DNA of 64,000 nucleotides from Bacteroidales bacterium. Its GTDB lineage: Bacteria; Bacteroidota; Bacteroidia; Bacteroidales; F082. The DNA lies in NCBI GenBank assembly GCA_028704385.1, contig JAQVLA010000008.1, forward strand, positions 1 to 64,000. The letters are read 5' to 3'. The position numbers and the translations under genes are program-made. Positions 42,160 to 50,880 of the stretch are shown here, one piece after another. Positions within the stretch are counted from its first letter, which is position 1; each line of letters opens with the position of its first letter. Under the pieces are notes generated by a model, which saw nothing but the letters and a program-made list of their open reading frames with translations, searched no databases and was not told where the DNA came from.

Positions 42160-44342
42160 TAACAGAGAAATCCCGATTGATGTTTCCTCAGTTTGGCCAG
42201 GGAATTCTCAACAGCTATACGCAGATTTTCTTTGCCAAAAATAAGTGGATGGCATTGTTACTGATTGGCGTCAGTTTTGTTGATTTGAATGCCGGACTAA
42301 GTGGCTTGTTGGCTGTGTTGATCGCTAATACTGCTGCTTATCTGATCGGGCTGAACCGCGAACATATCATCAACGGGTTTTATGGTTTCAATCCACTATT
42401 GGTCGGACTTGGTTATGGTATCAGCTTTCAACCGGGAGTAAGTTTTTATATCATCCTGATATTTATAACTCTGTTGACCCTGTTTTCAAGCATTTTGCTT
42501 GCAGGCTTACTAAACAAATATGGTTTGCCTTATCTCAGTTTACCTTTTCTGATTGGTTTTTGGATAATAATGCTGACCAGCAGATCCATCGGTCAGTTAG
42601 AGCTTAGTGAGGGCGGCATTTATTTTTTAAACGAACTTTATCTGTTGGGCGGTTTTACATTGCTCGATCTTCATGATTGGTTCGATCAGCTATTATGGCC
42701 TGAAGTTTTTAAATTGTATTTCAGATCATTAGGTGCCTTGTTTTTTCAACCTTATTTGTTTATTGGGATAATAATTGCGCTGGGTTTGTTAATTTGGTCG
42801 CGCCTGGCACTAATGTTGTCATTTCTCGGTTTTGCCTGTGCTTATTTGTTTTATCTTGTCGTTGGGGCAAGCCTTAACGAACTTTCATACAGCTACATAG
42901 GATTCAATTTCATTCTTACTTCTATTGCTATCGGCGGTTTTTTTGTGATTCCTTCGGTTTATTCTTTTTTATGGGTAATCATTTCAATTCCATTGCTTGC
43001 CTTTTTGCAGATCACAGCCAGTAGTTTGCTTGCACCATTACAACTGAGCGTGCTGTCGCTTCCTTTCAATTTTGTGGTAATCAGTTTTTTATTTGTTTTT
43101 CGTTTCCGTGAAAGGTATTTCGACAAACCGGCTTTGGTTTATTTTCAGCAATTTCAGCCCGAAAAAAACCTCTACAGCACACTGATCAACAACCGGCGAT
43201 TGGCTCATCTTGAGCGTATCCCGATGAAACTGCCATTTTGGGGGTTTTGGAAAGTAACACAAGCCTTTGATGGAAAACATACACATAAAGATGCCTGGCG
43301 GTTCGCCTGGGATTTTGAATTTGCGGACGAAAATGGAAAAACATACAAAAATGAAGGATTGTTGCCAACAGATTATTATTGCTTTGGCAAACCTGTGCTT
43401 GCACCGGCCAGCGGCTATGTGATGGAGATTATTGGCGAAGTGGATGATAATGCCATCGGCGACATGAATCTCAGACAAAACTGGGGCAACAGCATTGTAA
43501 TCAACCACGGTGAAGGGCTTTTTTCGCAGCTCAGTCATCTGCAAAAAGGCAGTTTGCTGGTTCATAAAGGCCAATATGTTGAACAAGGAACACAACTGGC
43601 TAATTGCGGTAATTCGGGCCGTTCGCCCTATCCGCATCTGCATTTTCAATTTCAAACTTCAAGTGAAATTGGTGCACATACCCTGAGCTATCCTTTTGCT
43701 GCCTACCTTAGTAAAAATGAGGAACTGCACTTTCACAGTTCCGACCAGCCTAAGCTTAACGACTTGGTATGCAATCAGTTGGTTGATGATTCGCTCAACA
43801 GAGCTTTGCATTTTATTCCGGGCCAGACTTTAAAATTTGAAGTTTCTGATCATGAACTCATTAACTGGGAAGTGAAAACAGATATATTCAACCAATCTTA
43901 TCTTGCCTGTGATCAAACCAAATCGAAAGCCTGGTTTGGGCGAAAAGACGATTTGTTCTACTTTACACGTTTTGAAGGCAACAAAAAAAGCCTGTTGTAC
44001 GATTTTTATCTGGGTGCTTACCAATTGGTTACCGGAAATAATCCGGGCCTTACCATACAGGAACAATTTAGCCTGAGTGAGTTTCCATCAGTCGCATTAC
44101 GCATTTTGCAAGACGTTATTGCTCCTTTCTACCGTTTTCTGACTATTCATTTTAAAGCCACACAGCTCAAAGCAAAACAAAGTATTGGCAACACCCCTAT
44201 CCTTTTCAACACCCAGATTAGTTTTATTGCCTTCAACAAAACCTTATCCGAAAGAAGTTATCAAATTGCATTTGAAGCTGGCGAAATGAAACGTTTTGAA
44301 ATAAAAAAAGAAAACCAACAATTGATATTAAATCGTGTTTAA
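42156..44342 (+). CDS. Urea-channel-like protein fused to M23 peptidase domain
   Basis: 728 residues. The first 310 or so form a urea transporter family channel with its two-fold repeat: GFYGFNPLLVGLGYG and SLPFLIGFWIIML in the first half, SYIGFNFILTSIAIGG and LSLPFNFVVISFLF in the second. A soluble part with an M23/LytM domain follows (about 350-510): His377 with an acidic Asp at 386 (HKDAWRFAWDF), SIVINHGEGLFSQLSHL, and HLHF with His494/His496. The channel lies in the inner membrane; a periplasmic M23 domain could act on peptidoglycan or peptides. The combination in one chain is unusual. Confidence 0.85.
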   Translation: MITEKSRLMFPQFGQGILNSYTQIFFAKNKWMALLLIGVSFVDLNAGLSGLLAVLIANTAAYLIGLNREHIINGFYGFNPLLVGLGYGISFQPGVSFYIILIFITLLTLFSSILLAGLLNKYGLPYLSLPFLIGFWIIMLTSRSIGQLELSEGGIYFLNELYLLGGFTLLDLHDWFDQLLWPEVFKLYFRSLGALFFQPYLFIGIIIALGLLIWSRLALMLSFLGFACAYLFYLVVGASLNELSYSYIGFNFILTSIAIGGFFVIPSVYSFLWVIISIPLLAFLQITASSLLAPLQLSVLSLPFNFVVISFLFVFRFRERYFDKPALVYFQQFQPEKNLYSTLINNRRLAHLERIPMKLPFWGFWKVTQAFDGKHTHKDAWRFAWDFEFADENGKTYKNEGLLPTDYYCFGKPVLAPASGYVMEIIGEVDDNAIGDMNLRQNWGNSIVINHGEGLFSQLSHLQKGSLLVHKGQYVEQGTQLANCGNSGRSPYPHLHFQFQTSSEIGAHTLSYPFAAYLSKNEELHFHSSDQPKLNDLVCNQLVDDSLNRALHFIPGQTLKFEVSDHELINWEVKTDIFNQSYLACDQTKSKAWFGRKDDLFYFTRFEGNKKSLLYDFYLGAYQLVTGNNPGLTIQEQFSLSEFPSVALRILQDVIAPFYRFLTIHFKATQLKAKQSIGNTPILFNTQISFIAFNKTLSERSYQIAFEAGEMKRFEIKKENQQLILNRV

Positions 44343-45804
44343 GTTTTTTGTTATATCATTCTTCTGCTTGCTTTATGCAAATAACCCTATCCTTTCACAA
44401 ACCAGGGATTTTGTGAGACAGGACAGTTTGTTATATGACAGTTTTGTACAAAATGATTGGGAGTTGGTTATTGCTCAGGGCAATCAAATGATTGATCAGG
44501 GTTTCGACTACTATTACTTACATATCCGAATGGGAATTGCAGCATACAACACAGCGCGTTATCTGCTGGCACGAAATCATTTGCAAAAGGCATTAAGCTT
44601 TTATGATAAAGATCCTGTAGCAAACAGCTATCTTTTTGGAACGTATCTCATGCTGAATCAAAAAAATGAAGCCGGAATAGTACGCACTAATTTGACTGAA
44701 AGTGCTAAGTTGTATTGGGAAATAACCAATCGTTTTAAAGTAGAAAGTATTCATATGGATGTTGGTCTGCAGTCGTTTAATCATCAACATCCATTGGATT
44801 TTGCAACCCTTAGTGGTAGTAAAAAATATTATGGCCAAAGCCGTGAATACAATGAACAAACCTTTTGGGATGCGGGTATAAGTATTTCGTTGAGCCCTGG
44901 TCTTAGCGCTTACGTTGGCTTTCAGCAAATCCAGATCAGGGCAGATGATATTTTTGCCTATCATCAATATGAGCTAACCAGGGATTTAGCAGCTTATGCT
45001 GATTGGGGCGTTTCCTATTATTATAAAATTGACAGCAGTCAGCAGGTGCAGCGTTTTGCCCATCAGATTTCACAACAATCCTTTTATGGAAATCTCACTT
45101 TGGGTATCACCCGAAACATAAGTCTGACAACAGCACTTCATTATATCAATTGGGATCAAACCCAAACACAGGCTGCCGTTGAGCAAGGTTTTGCTTCAGA
45201 TACTGCCTATTTTTTTTATGATGGATCCGAAACGGTTTACTTCGAGGTTCCTTTGAGTAAAATTGTTTTTGAAAATGTTCGGATCAAAAGTAATGAATGG
45301 GTTATCTATTTGGGAAGTCGCATTCAGAGTACTGTTGGTGAAACAACTGTGGCAGCTTCAGTAGCAAAAATCGATGGCACAAAATACCTGCAACTGGATG
45401 CAGGGCAAAAATATTACCCATTTGGTAACCTGAATTTCTATGGCAACACTTCGCTTTCTTATCTCAATGGGAAAAGTCGAAACGACTGGTTGTTTAGTCA
45501 AAATATTTATGTAAGACTATTCAAACAAAACTGGTTCGAAGCATCCTGGAGCCATGGTAACCACTGCGGATTTAATAGTGCTTCAGCATATCTGGTTTAC
45601 AACACCCCCTATCAGCCACAAAACAGATTGAACGCTGTATTACATGCCAGCATTTCCAAAAATCTGAAGCTCAGATTAAGTTATTCCCGGCTTGATGGGC
45701 GGCATAAATACACTTCAACAGATCTGCCTGACGGGAGTTTCTCGGAAGATTTTTTAACTTACAAGTCAAATTTAATAACAGGAGGAATCCAATGGAATTT
45801 CTAA
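44335..45804 (+). CDS. TPR plus outer-membrane beta-barrel protein (YaiO-like)
   Basis: 489 residues starting at GTG 44335, which overlaps the previous gene by 8 nt. Signal peptide about 1-21 (CLLYANNPILSQ), a TPR-like segment at about 40-110 (helical, RYLLARNHLQKALSFYDKDP), then from about 140 on alternating beta-strands typical of a barrel, ending LITGGIQWNF with a terminal Phe. The design matches YaiO-type proteins. It may form the outer-membrane part of the system encoded by this operon. Confidence 0.75.
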   Translation: MFKFFVISFFCLLYANNPILSQTRDFVRQDSLLYDSFVQNDWELVIAQGNQMIDQGFDYYYLHIRMGIAAYNTARYLLARNHLQKALSFYDKDPVANSYLFGTYLMLNQKNEAGIVRTNLTESAKLYWEITNRFKVESIHMDVGLQSFNHQHPLDFATLSGSKKYYGQSREYNEQTFWDAGISISLSPGLSAYVGFQQIQIRADDIFAYHQYELTRDLAAYADWGVSYYYKIDSSQQVQRFAHQISQQSFYGNLTLGITRNISLTTALHYINWDQTQTQAAVEQGFASDTAYFFYDGSETVYFEVPLSKIVFENVRIKSNEWVIYLGSRIQSTVGETTVAASVAKIDGTKYLQLDAGQKYYPFGNLNFYGNTSLSYLNGKSRNDWLFSQNIYVRLFKQNWFEASWSHGNHCGFNSASAYLVYNTPYQPQNRLNAVLHASISKNLKLRLSYSRLDGRHKYTSTDLPDGSFSEDFLTYKSNLITGGIQWNF

Positions 45805-46412
45805 AATTAAAGTTGGTGTTTGGTTTGCTTTTTATGATAAGCTTAACCATTCAGGCACAGAGTTTCGACAAACAATTGATTGCTTTTGAAAACTCCTATC
45901 GTTTTGAAGAAAACGGAAAATACAACGAAGCTGTTCAGGAGATATTGAACATTTATGACGAAAACAGCTATGAGCATAACTTACGACTGGCCTGGTTGCA
46001 TTATGTTTCGGGCAGATTTACGGAATCGCTGCCCTATTATCAAAAATGCATTACCCAGAAACCTCTGGCTATTGAGGCTCGTTTTGGTTATATCAATCCG
46101 GCAGCCGCATTAGGCAATTGGACACAAGTTGAAAACCAATACCAGGAAATACTGCGTATCGATCCACAAAACACCCTGGCCAACTACCGGATGGCTCTGC
46201 TTGCCTATGGGCGAGAAGATTATCTGACTGCTTTACGCTATCTGAATAAAGTTGTCAATCTGTATCCTTTTGATTATGACACAGTTATTCTACAGGCCTG
46301 GACAGAATTAAAATTAGGTAAGCTACGCGAAGCCAGGATTATGTTTCAAAAAGCTTTACTTATCCGGCCCGGCGACAGCAGTGCCAGCGAAGGTTTAATT
46401 CTGGTGAAATAA
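45792..46412 (+). CDS. Secreted TPR protein
   Basis: 206 residues with signal peptide (about 1-22, SLTIQAQ) and three or more TPR-like units (FEENGKYNEAVQEILNIYDE; YVSGRFTESLPYYQKCI; YGREDYLTALRYLNKVV). The mature protein is periplasmic or surface-associated and could scaffold the channel or barrel proteins. It overlaps the preceding gene by 13 nt and converges with the OB-fold lipoprotein gene with a 1-nt gap. Confidence 0.8.
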   Translation: MEFLKLKLVFGLLFMISLTIQAQSFDKQLIAFENSYRFEENGKYNEAVQEILNIYDENSYEHNLRLAWLHYVSGRFTESLPYYQKCITQKPLAIEARFGYINPAAALGNWTQVENQYQEILRIDPQNTLANYRMALLAYGREDYLTALRYLNKVVNLYPFDYDTVILQAWTELKLGKLREARIMFQKALLIRPGDSSASEGLILVK

Positions 46413-46413
46413 A

Positions 46414-47130
46414 CTATAAAGCAACAGCGCGTTTCGCTGTAGCATCCTCCATCAGAAATTCATAAAAATAGCCTGAACCCAGATCTTTGTTCAGGACAAT
46501 TTTTCCTTCAAAAATTACCACATCACCAACCGGAATTACATCCTGAGTAGTAACTGTCAGGTCGAAAAATTTGTCGTGCGAGGTTCCGTCCTGGATATGT
46601 GCCCAGTTTTTGCCCATGATGCCCGAATTGAACTTAGTGACCTCTCCCGTTACTTTTATCACTTGCTGATCATACTTTTCGGGATTTGAAAAGAGTTCGG
46701 AAAGCCTGACAACATCATCTGCGTGCTTTATCTCAATAGTCTTTTTATCCGTTTTCGGGCGACCATCATGTTGCTGAACCTGAGCAGATAAATCGGCAGT
46801 TTTAGCCGGAATTGGCAAGGTGCTAATGTCATCCACAAACAAAACCAGGTCAAAAGTGCGATCCAGATCGCGGCTGTAAAAATCCTTCATCTCCATGGCC
46901 TGCGTAAAATGTAACTCATCACCTGTGCGCGCATCCATGGTATTTACAGCAATCCAATATTCCTGATTGTTTTCCTTCACTTTTAAATAAGTATAAGCAT
47001 TGGCTTGTTCTACTTCTTTAACTTTCACTGACCGATTATTAGGGTCAATGGCATAACCTACCTCTACTTTACCTCGATTGCAAGCTGAAAGGAACACAAA
47101 ACTAATAATAATGCTTATGAATGTTTTCAT
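46414..47130 (-). CDS. Lipoprotein with OB-fold (nucleotide-binding-like) C-terminal domain
   Basis: 238 residues with a lipobox (FLSAC, Cys17). The N-terminal half (about 25-120) has beta-rich segments (VEQANAYTYLKVKENNQEYWIAV) like a YdeI/SH3-type fold. The C-terminal half (about 140-238) resembles the tRNA-anticodon-like OB fold used in YgiW/stress proteins: QVIKVTGEVTKFNSGIMGKNW and VVIFEGKIVLNKDLGSGYFY. Substrate unknown. It is upstream of and convergent with the TPR operon and lies 188 nt from the cytochrome genes. Confidence 0.6.
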   Translation of the reverse strand: MKTFISIIISFVFLSACNRGKVEVGYAIDPNNRSVKVKEVEQANAYTYLKVKENNQEYWIAVNTMDARTGDELHFTQAMEMKDFYSRDLDRTFDLVLFVDDISTLPIPAKTADLSAQVQQHDGRPKTDKKTIEIKHADDVVRLSELFSNPEKYDQQVIKVTGEVTKFNSGIMGKNWAHIQDGTSHDKFFDLTVTTQDVIPVGDVVIFEGKIVLNKDLGSGYFYEFLMEDATAKRAVAL

Positions 47131-47260
47131 ATAAGATGTTGTTAAATTGATGTATATTTTGTGAGATTGATGCTATATTATTGAGATCAAAAATAAACCA
47201 TTTCGTTAAGAACATTTTTTCCGTTGATAAGGTTCAACTTCCCAAAAAGATTGATTTCAT

Positions 47261-47297
47261 AAAAAATGCTGCAAACAAATCGTATCTGCAGCATTTT
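47261..47297 (-). terminator. Terminator of the cytochrome b gene
   Basis: An 11-bp stem (AAAATGCTGCA / TGCAGCATTTT) followed on the minus strand by six T residues, 22 nt after the stop codon of the cytochrome b gene at 47319. Confidence 0.85.
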
Positions 47298-47318
47298 GCC
47301 TTAATTCAAAATCTCAAA

Positions 47319-47936
47319 TTAATGTGGTTCATGGTAACCATTTACCATACTCTTAAAATTACTTGTGGGCGAGCTTCCCATAGTCGAAAAATACACGTGA
47401 ATTACCAGAAACATCGAAAGCATAAACCCAATAACAGTATGCAAAAGTGCAGTTAAAAATATCCCTGAACTTTGAAAAACCCGTTCAATTATCAATTCGG
47501 GGAACAACAATGCCAGGCCTGTAATGATGATCACAGGCATCATGCCGTACATGGTGATGACATAGGTAAACTTTTGCAAAGGGTTAAATTTTCGTTCCTC
47601 GTTTACCGGAAACGGAGTGGCTTGTTTTTTAAACACACCAAACAAATAATAATTCATTTGCTTTATCAGGTCGCTGATCAAGGTCTTCCAGTTCATTTTA
47701 TAGAATGAACCATTTGATGTACTCAGGTTTCCCAGCAGAAAGATCAGATAATTGAAGCTCACAATGATTCCGGCAATGTTGTGAAATCGCACCGCCAGAT
47801 CAAAACGGATCAATGGCCAATCGGGATTAGAATATTGCATGCTTAAACCCGTTGCCAGCAAAACCAAAAACATCAAGGCATTGATGGCGTGCCACAAACG
47901 CAGCCAGATAGGATATAAATAGATTCGTTTGCTCAT
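47319..47936 (-). CDS. Cytochrome b561-like membrane subunit
   Basis: 205 residues with four hydrophobic helices. Likely heme-ligand His residues lie in RLWHAINALMFLVLLA, VRFHNIAGIIV, LLHTVIGF and MFLVIHVYFS, as in Ni/Fe-hydrogenase or thiosulfate-reductase b subunits (PF01292). It should pass electrons between the quinone pool and the periplasmic cytochromes encoded just upstream. The heptaheme gene ends 3 nt before it starts. Confidence 0.85.
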   Translation of the reverse strand: MSKRIYLYPIWLRLWHAINALMFLVLLATGLSMQYSNPDWPLIRFDLAVRFHNIAGIIVSFNYLIFLLGNLSTSNGSFYKMNWKTLISDLIKQMNYYLFGVFKKQATPFPVNEERKFNPLQKFTYVITMYGMMPVIIITGLALLFPELIIERVFQSSGIFLTALLHTVIGFMLSMFLVIHVYFSTMGSSPTSNFKSMVNGYHEPH

Positions 47937-47939
47937 GGA

Positions 47940-48896
47940 TCAACGATTTTTAATGCGGAAAAACACGTGAACTGCGATACCGATTATTGCCAGGCCAAAA
48001 AGCACTATACTGATGATATTAAAATAAAAGTTACGATTGGCACCAATCACATAAGATTCATTCAAAATCACGGCATTTAAAAAGCCTGTTTGGCGGGCTT
48101 CGATATTTTGATATTTATACAAAGAAGCCATCAGCATGGTATTGGAAGAATGACATTCCACACATTTCTTCATGGCAAAATCTTTCTCGAGTATGTTGTG
48201 TGCCACCCACATGGTATCCTGCTGCGAAGTGTGGCATTCGATACATCTCACCGACTTCAGATGTAAATCGTACTTAGGGATAAAGTTGTGAACCTGAGCC
48301 AGATCGGGTCGCACACTATCCGTAATACGCTGGAACTGAGCAGGGTCGTTATGACAGTCAACACAGGTTTGATTATGTGCCTTAACAATTTCACTGATTT
48401 TAAAATTGCCATGTGTCATTGCCTTGTAGGCATGTGGGTCATGACACATCCAACAATTAAAGGATTCATCGTGCCGGTTAGAATGAACGCTTTGAAAAAA
48501 CTCCGCTTCTATCTGATCAAAATTATATTGGGCATAGGTCTCATCACCGCCATGACAATCGATACAGGAATACATCATTTCGAATCTCAATTCGGATTGA
48601 TGTGGAAAAACTTCATAATCCATCGAATGACAGTCAATACATGCAAAATGACGATGTACGCCCTTGTAGAATGCACCCGTATCAAGCACATAATTAGGAT
48701 TCATCACCTTGCGTTCGAGCATACCCGAAAACTCATTCTCATAGCTATAAACCTGTTTTCCGTGACAATCAAAACAGTGTTGATTCATCTCTGAATTGGA
48801 AGGTGGAGAATCCATGTCAACCATTAATTGTGCTGATGTTTGATTAAACACAAAAACAAGCAGCATAAAAAATAGCAGTAAAAATATATTTCGCAT
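47940..48896 (-). CDS. Heptaheme cytochrome c with C-terminal membrane anchor
   Basis: 318 residues with signal peptide (about 1-22). Seven CxxCH sites: CFDCH, CIDCH, CIDCH, CWMCH, CVDCH, CIECH, CVECH. A hydrophobic segment at about 291-312 (IISIVLFGLAIIGIAVHVFF) anchors it with the heme domain in the periplasm. It resembles NrfH/NapC and c3-type electron carriers but is not a match to a single named family. The partner is the cytochrome b encoded next, so a quinol-linked electron transfer module is likely. Confidence 0.85.
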   Translation of the reverse strand: MRNIFLLLFFMLLVFVFNQTSAQLMVDMDSPPSNSEMNQHCFDCHGKQVYSYENEFSGMLERKVMNPNYVLDTGAFYKGVHRHFACIDCHSMDYEVFPHQSELRFEMMYSCIDCHGGDETYAQYNFDQIEAEFFQSVHSNRHDESFNCWMCHDPHAYKAMTHGNFKISEIVKAHNQTCVDCHNDPAQFQRITDSVRPDLAQVHNFIPKYDLHLKSVRCIECHTSQQDTMWVAHNILEKDFAMKKCVECHSSNTMLMASLYKYQNIEARQTGFLNAVILNESYVIGANRNFYFNIISIVLFGLAIIGIAVHVFFRIKNR

Positions 48897-48984
48897 CTAA
48901 AATGAAGTTAATGTTGGTCTGATTAATAATTTAAGTATAAAAACAGCTTTAACAAACTTAATCATTGTTTAAAAGAAATCAAAA

Positions 48985-49046
48985 TATAAAAACAGGTTTA
49001 CATTTTGGTTTGCGATCATTTGCTTAACCCTCACGTAAACCTGTTT
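48985..49046 (-). terminator. Large hairpin terminator after the class I cytochrome c gene
   Basis: An 11-bp stem (AACAGGTTTAC 48991-49001, GTAAACCTGTT 49035-49045) with a 33-nt loop that holds an inner GGTT/AACC pair. On the minus strand it is followed by a T-rich run. It lies 23 nt after the stop at 49069, between two cytochrome genes, so transcription may be attenuated there. Confidence 0.65.
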
Positions 49047-49068
49047 CAGTCATTTGCTCAGGAGTTGC

Positions 49069-49488
49069 TTATTTTTTCAGAGTTCTGAGATAATTAACGA
49101 GTGCCCATCGTGTTTCTTCATCAGTAATTTTGCTTTCGTAATTTGGCATTTCATCCCGGCCAATGATAGACATATAGTAAAGTTCGCCATCAGTAACTTT
49201 ATCCTGCCATGCGGCATCAGACAAATTACCCGGATCAAATTCAAGATTACGTGCTTTGGGGCCATCGCCTTCGCCGATGTTTCCATGGCAGGAACGGCAG
49301 TGTTTCATATACTCCTGCTTGCCATACTTTTCGAGCGAAGCATCATCTTTGTATGGGTTTTCCATTGAAACATATTCCTGAGGAATTTCCCAAGGGCCAC
49401 CTTTTTTCTTTTCCTGAGGAATCATAAAGGCCATCAGTGCCAGTGCACCCAGCAATAAAGCTGTAATTGAAAAAAATCTGATATTCAT
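49069..49488 (-). CDS. Class I cytochrome c (monoheme)
   Basis: 139 residues with signal anchor (about 5-24). One heme site, CRSCH, in EYMKHCRSCHGNIGEGDGPKA, and the axial Met in IIGRDEMPNYESK, then EETRWALVNYLRTLKK, a classic cytochrome c C-terminal helix. It is periplasmic, a small electron shuttle. It lies between a barrel gene and the heptaheme gene. Confidence 0.9.
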   Translation of the reverse strand: MNIRFFSITALLLGALALMAFMIPQEKKKGGPWEIPQEYVSMENPYKDDASLEKYGKQEYMKHCRSCHGNIGEGDGPKARNLEFDPGNLSDAAWQDKVTDGELYYMSIIGRDEMPNYESKITDEETRWALVNYLRTLKK

Positions 49489-49516
49489 AATTGTATAATT
49501 TAACAGTTAGAAATTC

Positions 49517-50389
49517 TTAAAAACTCCATAGTCGTGTTATCGAAAATCCAAACATCAAGTCGCCTTTGGTCCAGTCGTTTTGATTAAACATGGCGTTGTG
49601 CTGAGGCACAATACCATCGGCTGTTGACACATAGATATGAAAAGCATGTGTGCTTGTTCTGATTTCCCATCCAAATCCCAGATTTGGTTTTGAAGGATTG
49701 GTAAATTCACGATGCTCGGCAATACTTTTTATCTTTAACGGTACATCATACTGAAATAGTATGGATGATTGCGGAGAAAACCTGGCTCTTCCATTAAATC
49801 CTATCGAAACTTTATCGTGATCGATCAGGGAATCAGTCTTGTTAAAATGGGTAAAACTGGCATTTACCTGGAGCGACAGCCAGTCGTTTACCCGGCGGCC
49901 AACGATTAGTTGGGTAAAATAAGAGAAGCGGTCACTTCCTTTAAAATCAAGACCATAAACTTCTTTATTTCTGCCATCAATACCCATATTGGCATAAACG
50001 GCAACAGCTACCGGTATGGTATTATTCCGGGTTTGTTCAAAAATTGTGTATTTCACCGAAAAGTCGTTATACATATTCAAACGAGTGACCCCATAGCCTA
50101 TCTGTAGATTTTTGATCAACGAATAGTTAAGTCCCATACGGATATTTGCGCCAGGAGCATACAAACCAAACAAGTCGGTGAATCCTTTATCCATTGTACC
50201 AAATTTGTGTTGAATAATGAATTCGAGTGTTTTTGGAGATTGGATCACCGTGGTTTGATTATCAATTAAATAGCCACTTTCGAAGGGTGCCCGAACCGGT
50301 TTATCTTTTGGCTTTTCTTCTTCATTTTGACCAATTGCAAGTGATATTGAGCTCACAACCAGTGCTATGCCTAATAAATATCTTTTCAT
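49517..50389 (-). CDS. DUF5777-like beta-barrel protein
   Basis: 290 residues with signal peptide (about 1-20). The mature protein has an alternating beta-strand pattern typical of outer-membrane barrels; the end is GDLMFGFSITRLWSF with a terminal Phe. Motifs such as QHKFGTMDKGFTDLFGLYAP fit DUF5777 proteins, which often sit beside cytochrome c genes in Bacteroidota. It may be the barrel of an outer-membrane electron conduit. Confidence 0.75.
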   Translation of the reverse strand: MKRYLLGIALVVSSISLAIGQNEEEKPKDKPVRAPFESGYLIDNQTTVIQSPKTLEFIIQHKFGTMDKGFTDLFGLYAPGANIRMGLNYSLIKNLQIGYGVTRLNMYNDFSVKYTIFEQTRNNTIPVAVAVYANMGIDGRNKEVYGLDFKGSDRFSYFTQLIVGRRVNDWLSLQVNASFTHFNKTDSLIDHDKVSIGFNGRARFSPQSSILFQYDVPLKIKSIAEHREFTNPSKPNLGFGWEIRTSTHAFHIYVSTADGIVPQHNAMFNQNDWTKGDLMFGFSITRLWSF

Positions 50390-50407
50390 AGTAATTACTT
50401 TTCTATG

Positions 50408-50800
50408 TTAATTATTTTGAGCTCCCTGTTGAATCCATCCCAAAATGATGCCAGCTTCGCTCAGGCTCAATTTTTTCCATCCATGTGAATTAGATGAGGG
50501 ATGAGCGAACCAGTAAATGGAACTTGCTTCAGGGTCGTCCAGATTTACATAAGCTGGCACCAATGCGTTGTATGCCTTGCTTGCTGTTAAATCAGGTGCA
50601 GTTGCACCGGTTGTGTGGCAGGCAGTACAGTTGTTTCCACTGGTAAAAATGGGTACCACAGCCGATTGAAATGATACCGTATCAGTGGGGTCAATCGGAT
50701 CAGGTTTTGGCATCTCAATAAAATCGTACGTACAGGCCGAAGCTATCAGCAACAGAACTACGACTACCAGACTCTGCTTTAGTAATCTTATTTGATACAT
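50408..50800 (-). CDS. Monoheme c-type lipoprotein
   Basis: 130 residues with lipobox (LLIASAC, Cys23) and a single CTACH heme site in FTSGNNCTACHTTGATAPDL. The short C-terminal GIILGWIQQGAQNN resembles the end of small cytochrome domains of the DUF1587/PSD1 group. It is probably anchored to the outer membrane. It lies 18 nt before the barrel gene, so the two are co-transcribed. Confidence 0.85.
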   Translation of the reverse strand: MYQIRLLKQSLVVVVLLLIASACTYDFIEMPKPDPIDPTDTVSFQSAVVPIFTSGNNCTACHTTGATAPDLTASKAYNALVPAYVNLDDPEASSIYWFAHPSSNSHGWKKLSLSEAGIILGWIQQGAQNN

Positions 50801-50821
50801 AATTTAATGTATTTGCTATTA

Positions 50822-50866
50822 ATAAAAAGCTTCCAGGCTCATTAATATTGAGTTCCCGGAAGCTTT
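50822..50866 (-). terminator. Terminator after the hexaheme lipoprotein gene
   Basis: A 9-bp stem (AAAGCTTCC 50826-50834, GGAAGCTTT 50858-50866) followed on the minus strand by TTTTTATT, 14 nt after the stop codon. It may attenuate or separate the hexaheme gene from the downstream genes. Confidence 0.8.
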
Positions 50867-50880
50867 CTTTGAATTAACAA

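Noticed and set aside
47181-47456. Plus-strand ORF of 91 residues near the cytochrome b terminator
   Set aside because: It runs through the terminator hairpin and into the antisense of the cytochrome b gene. It has no signal peptide or domain and low coding quality.
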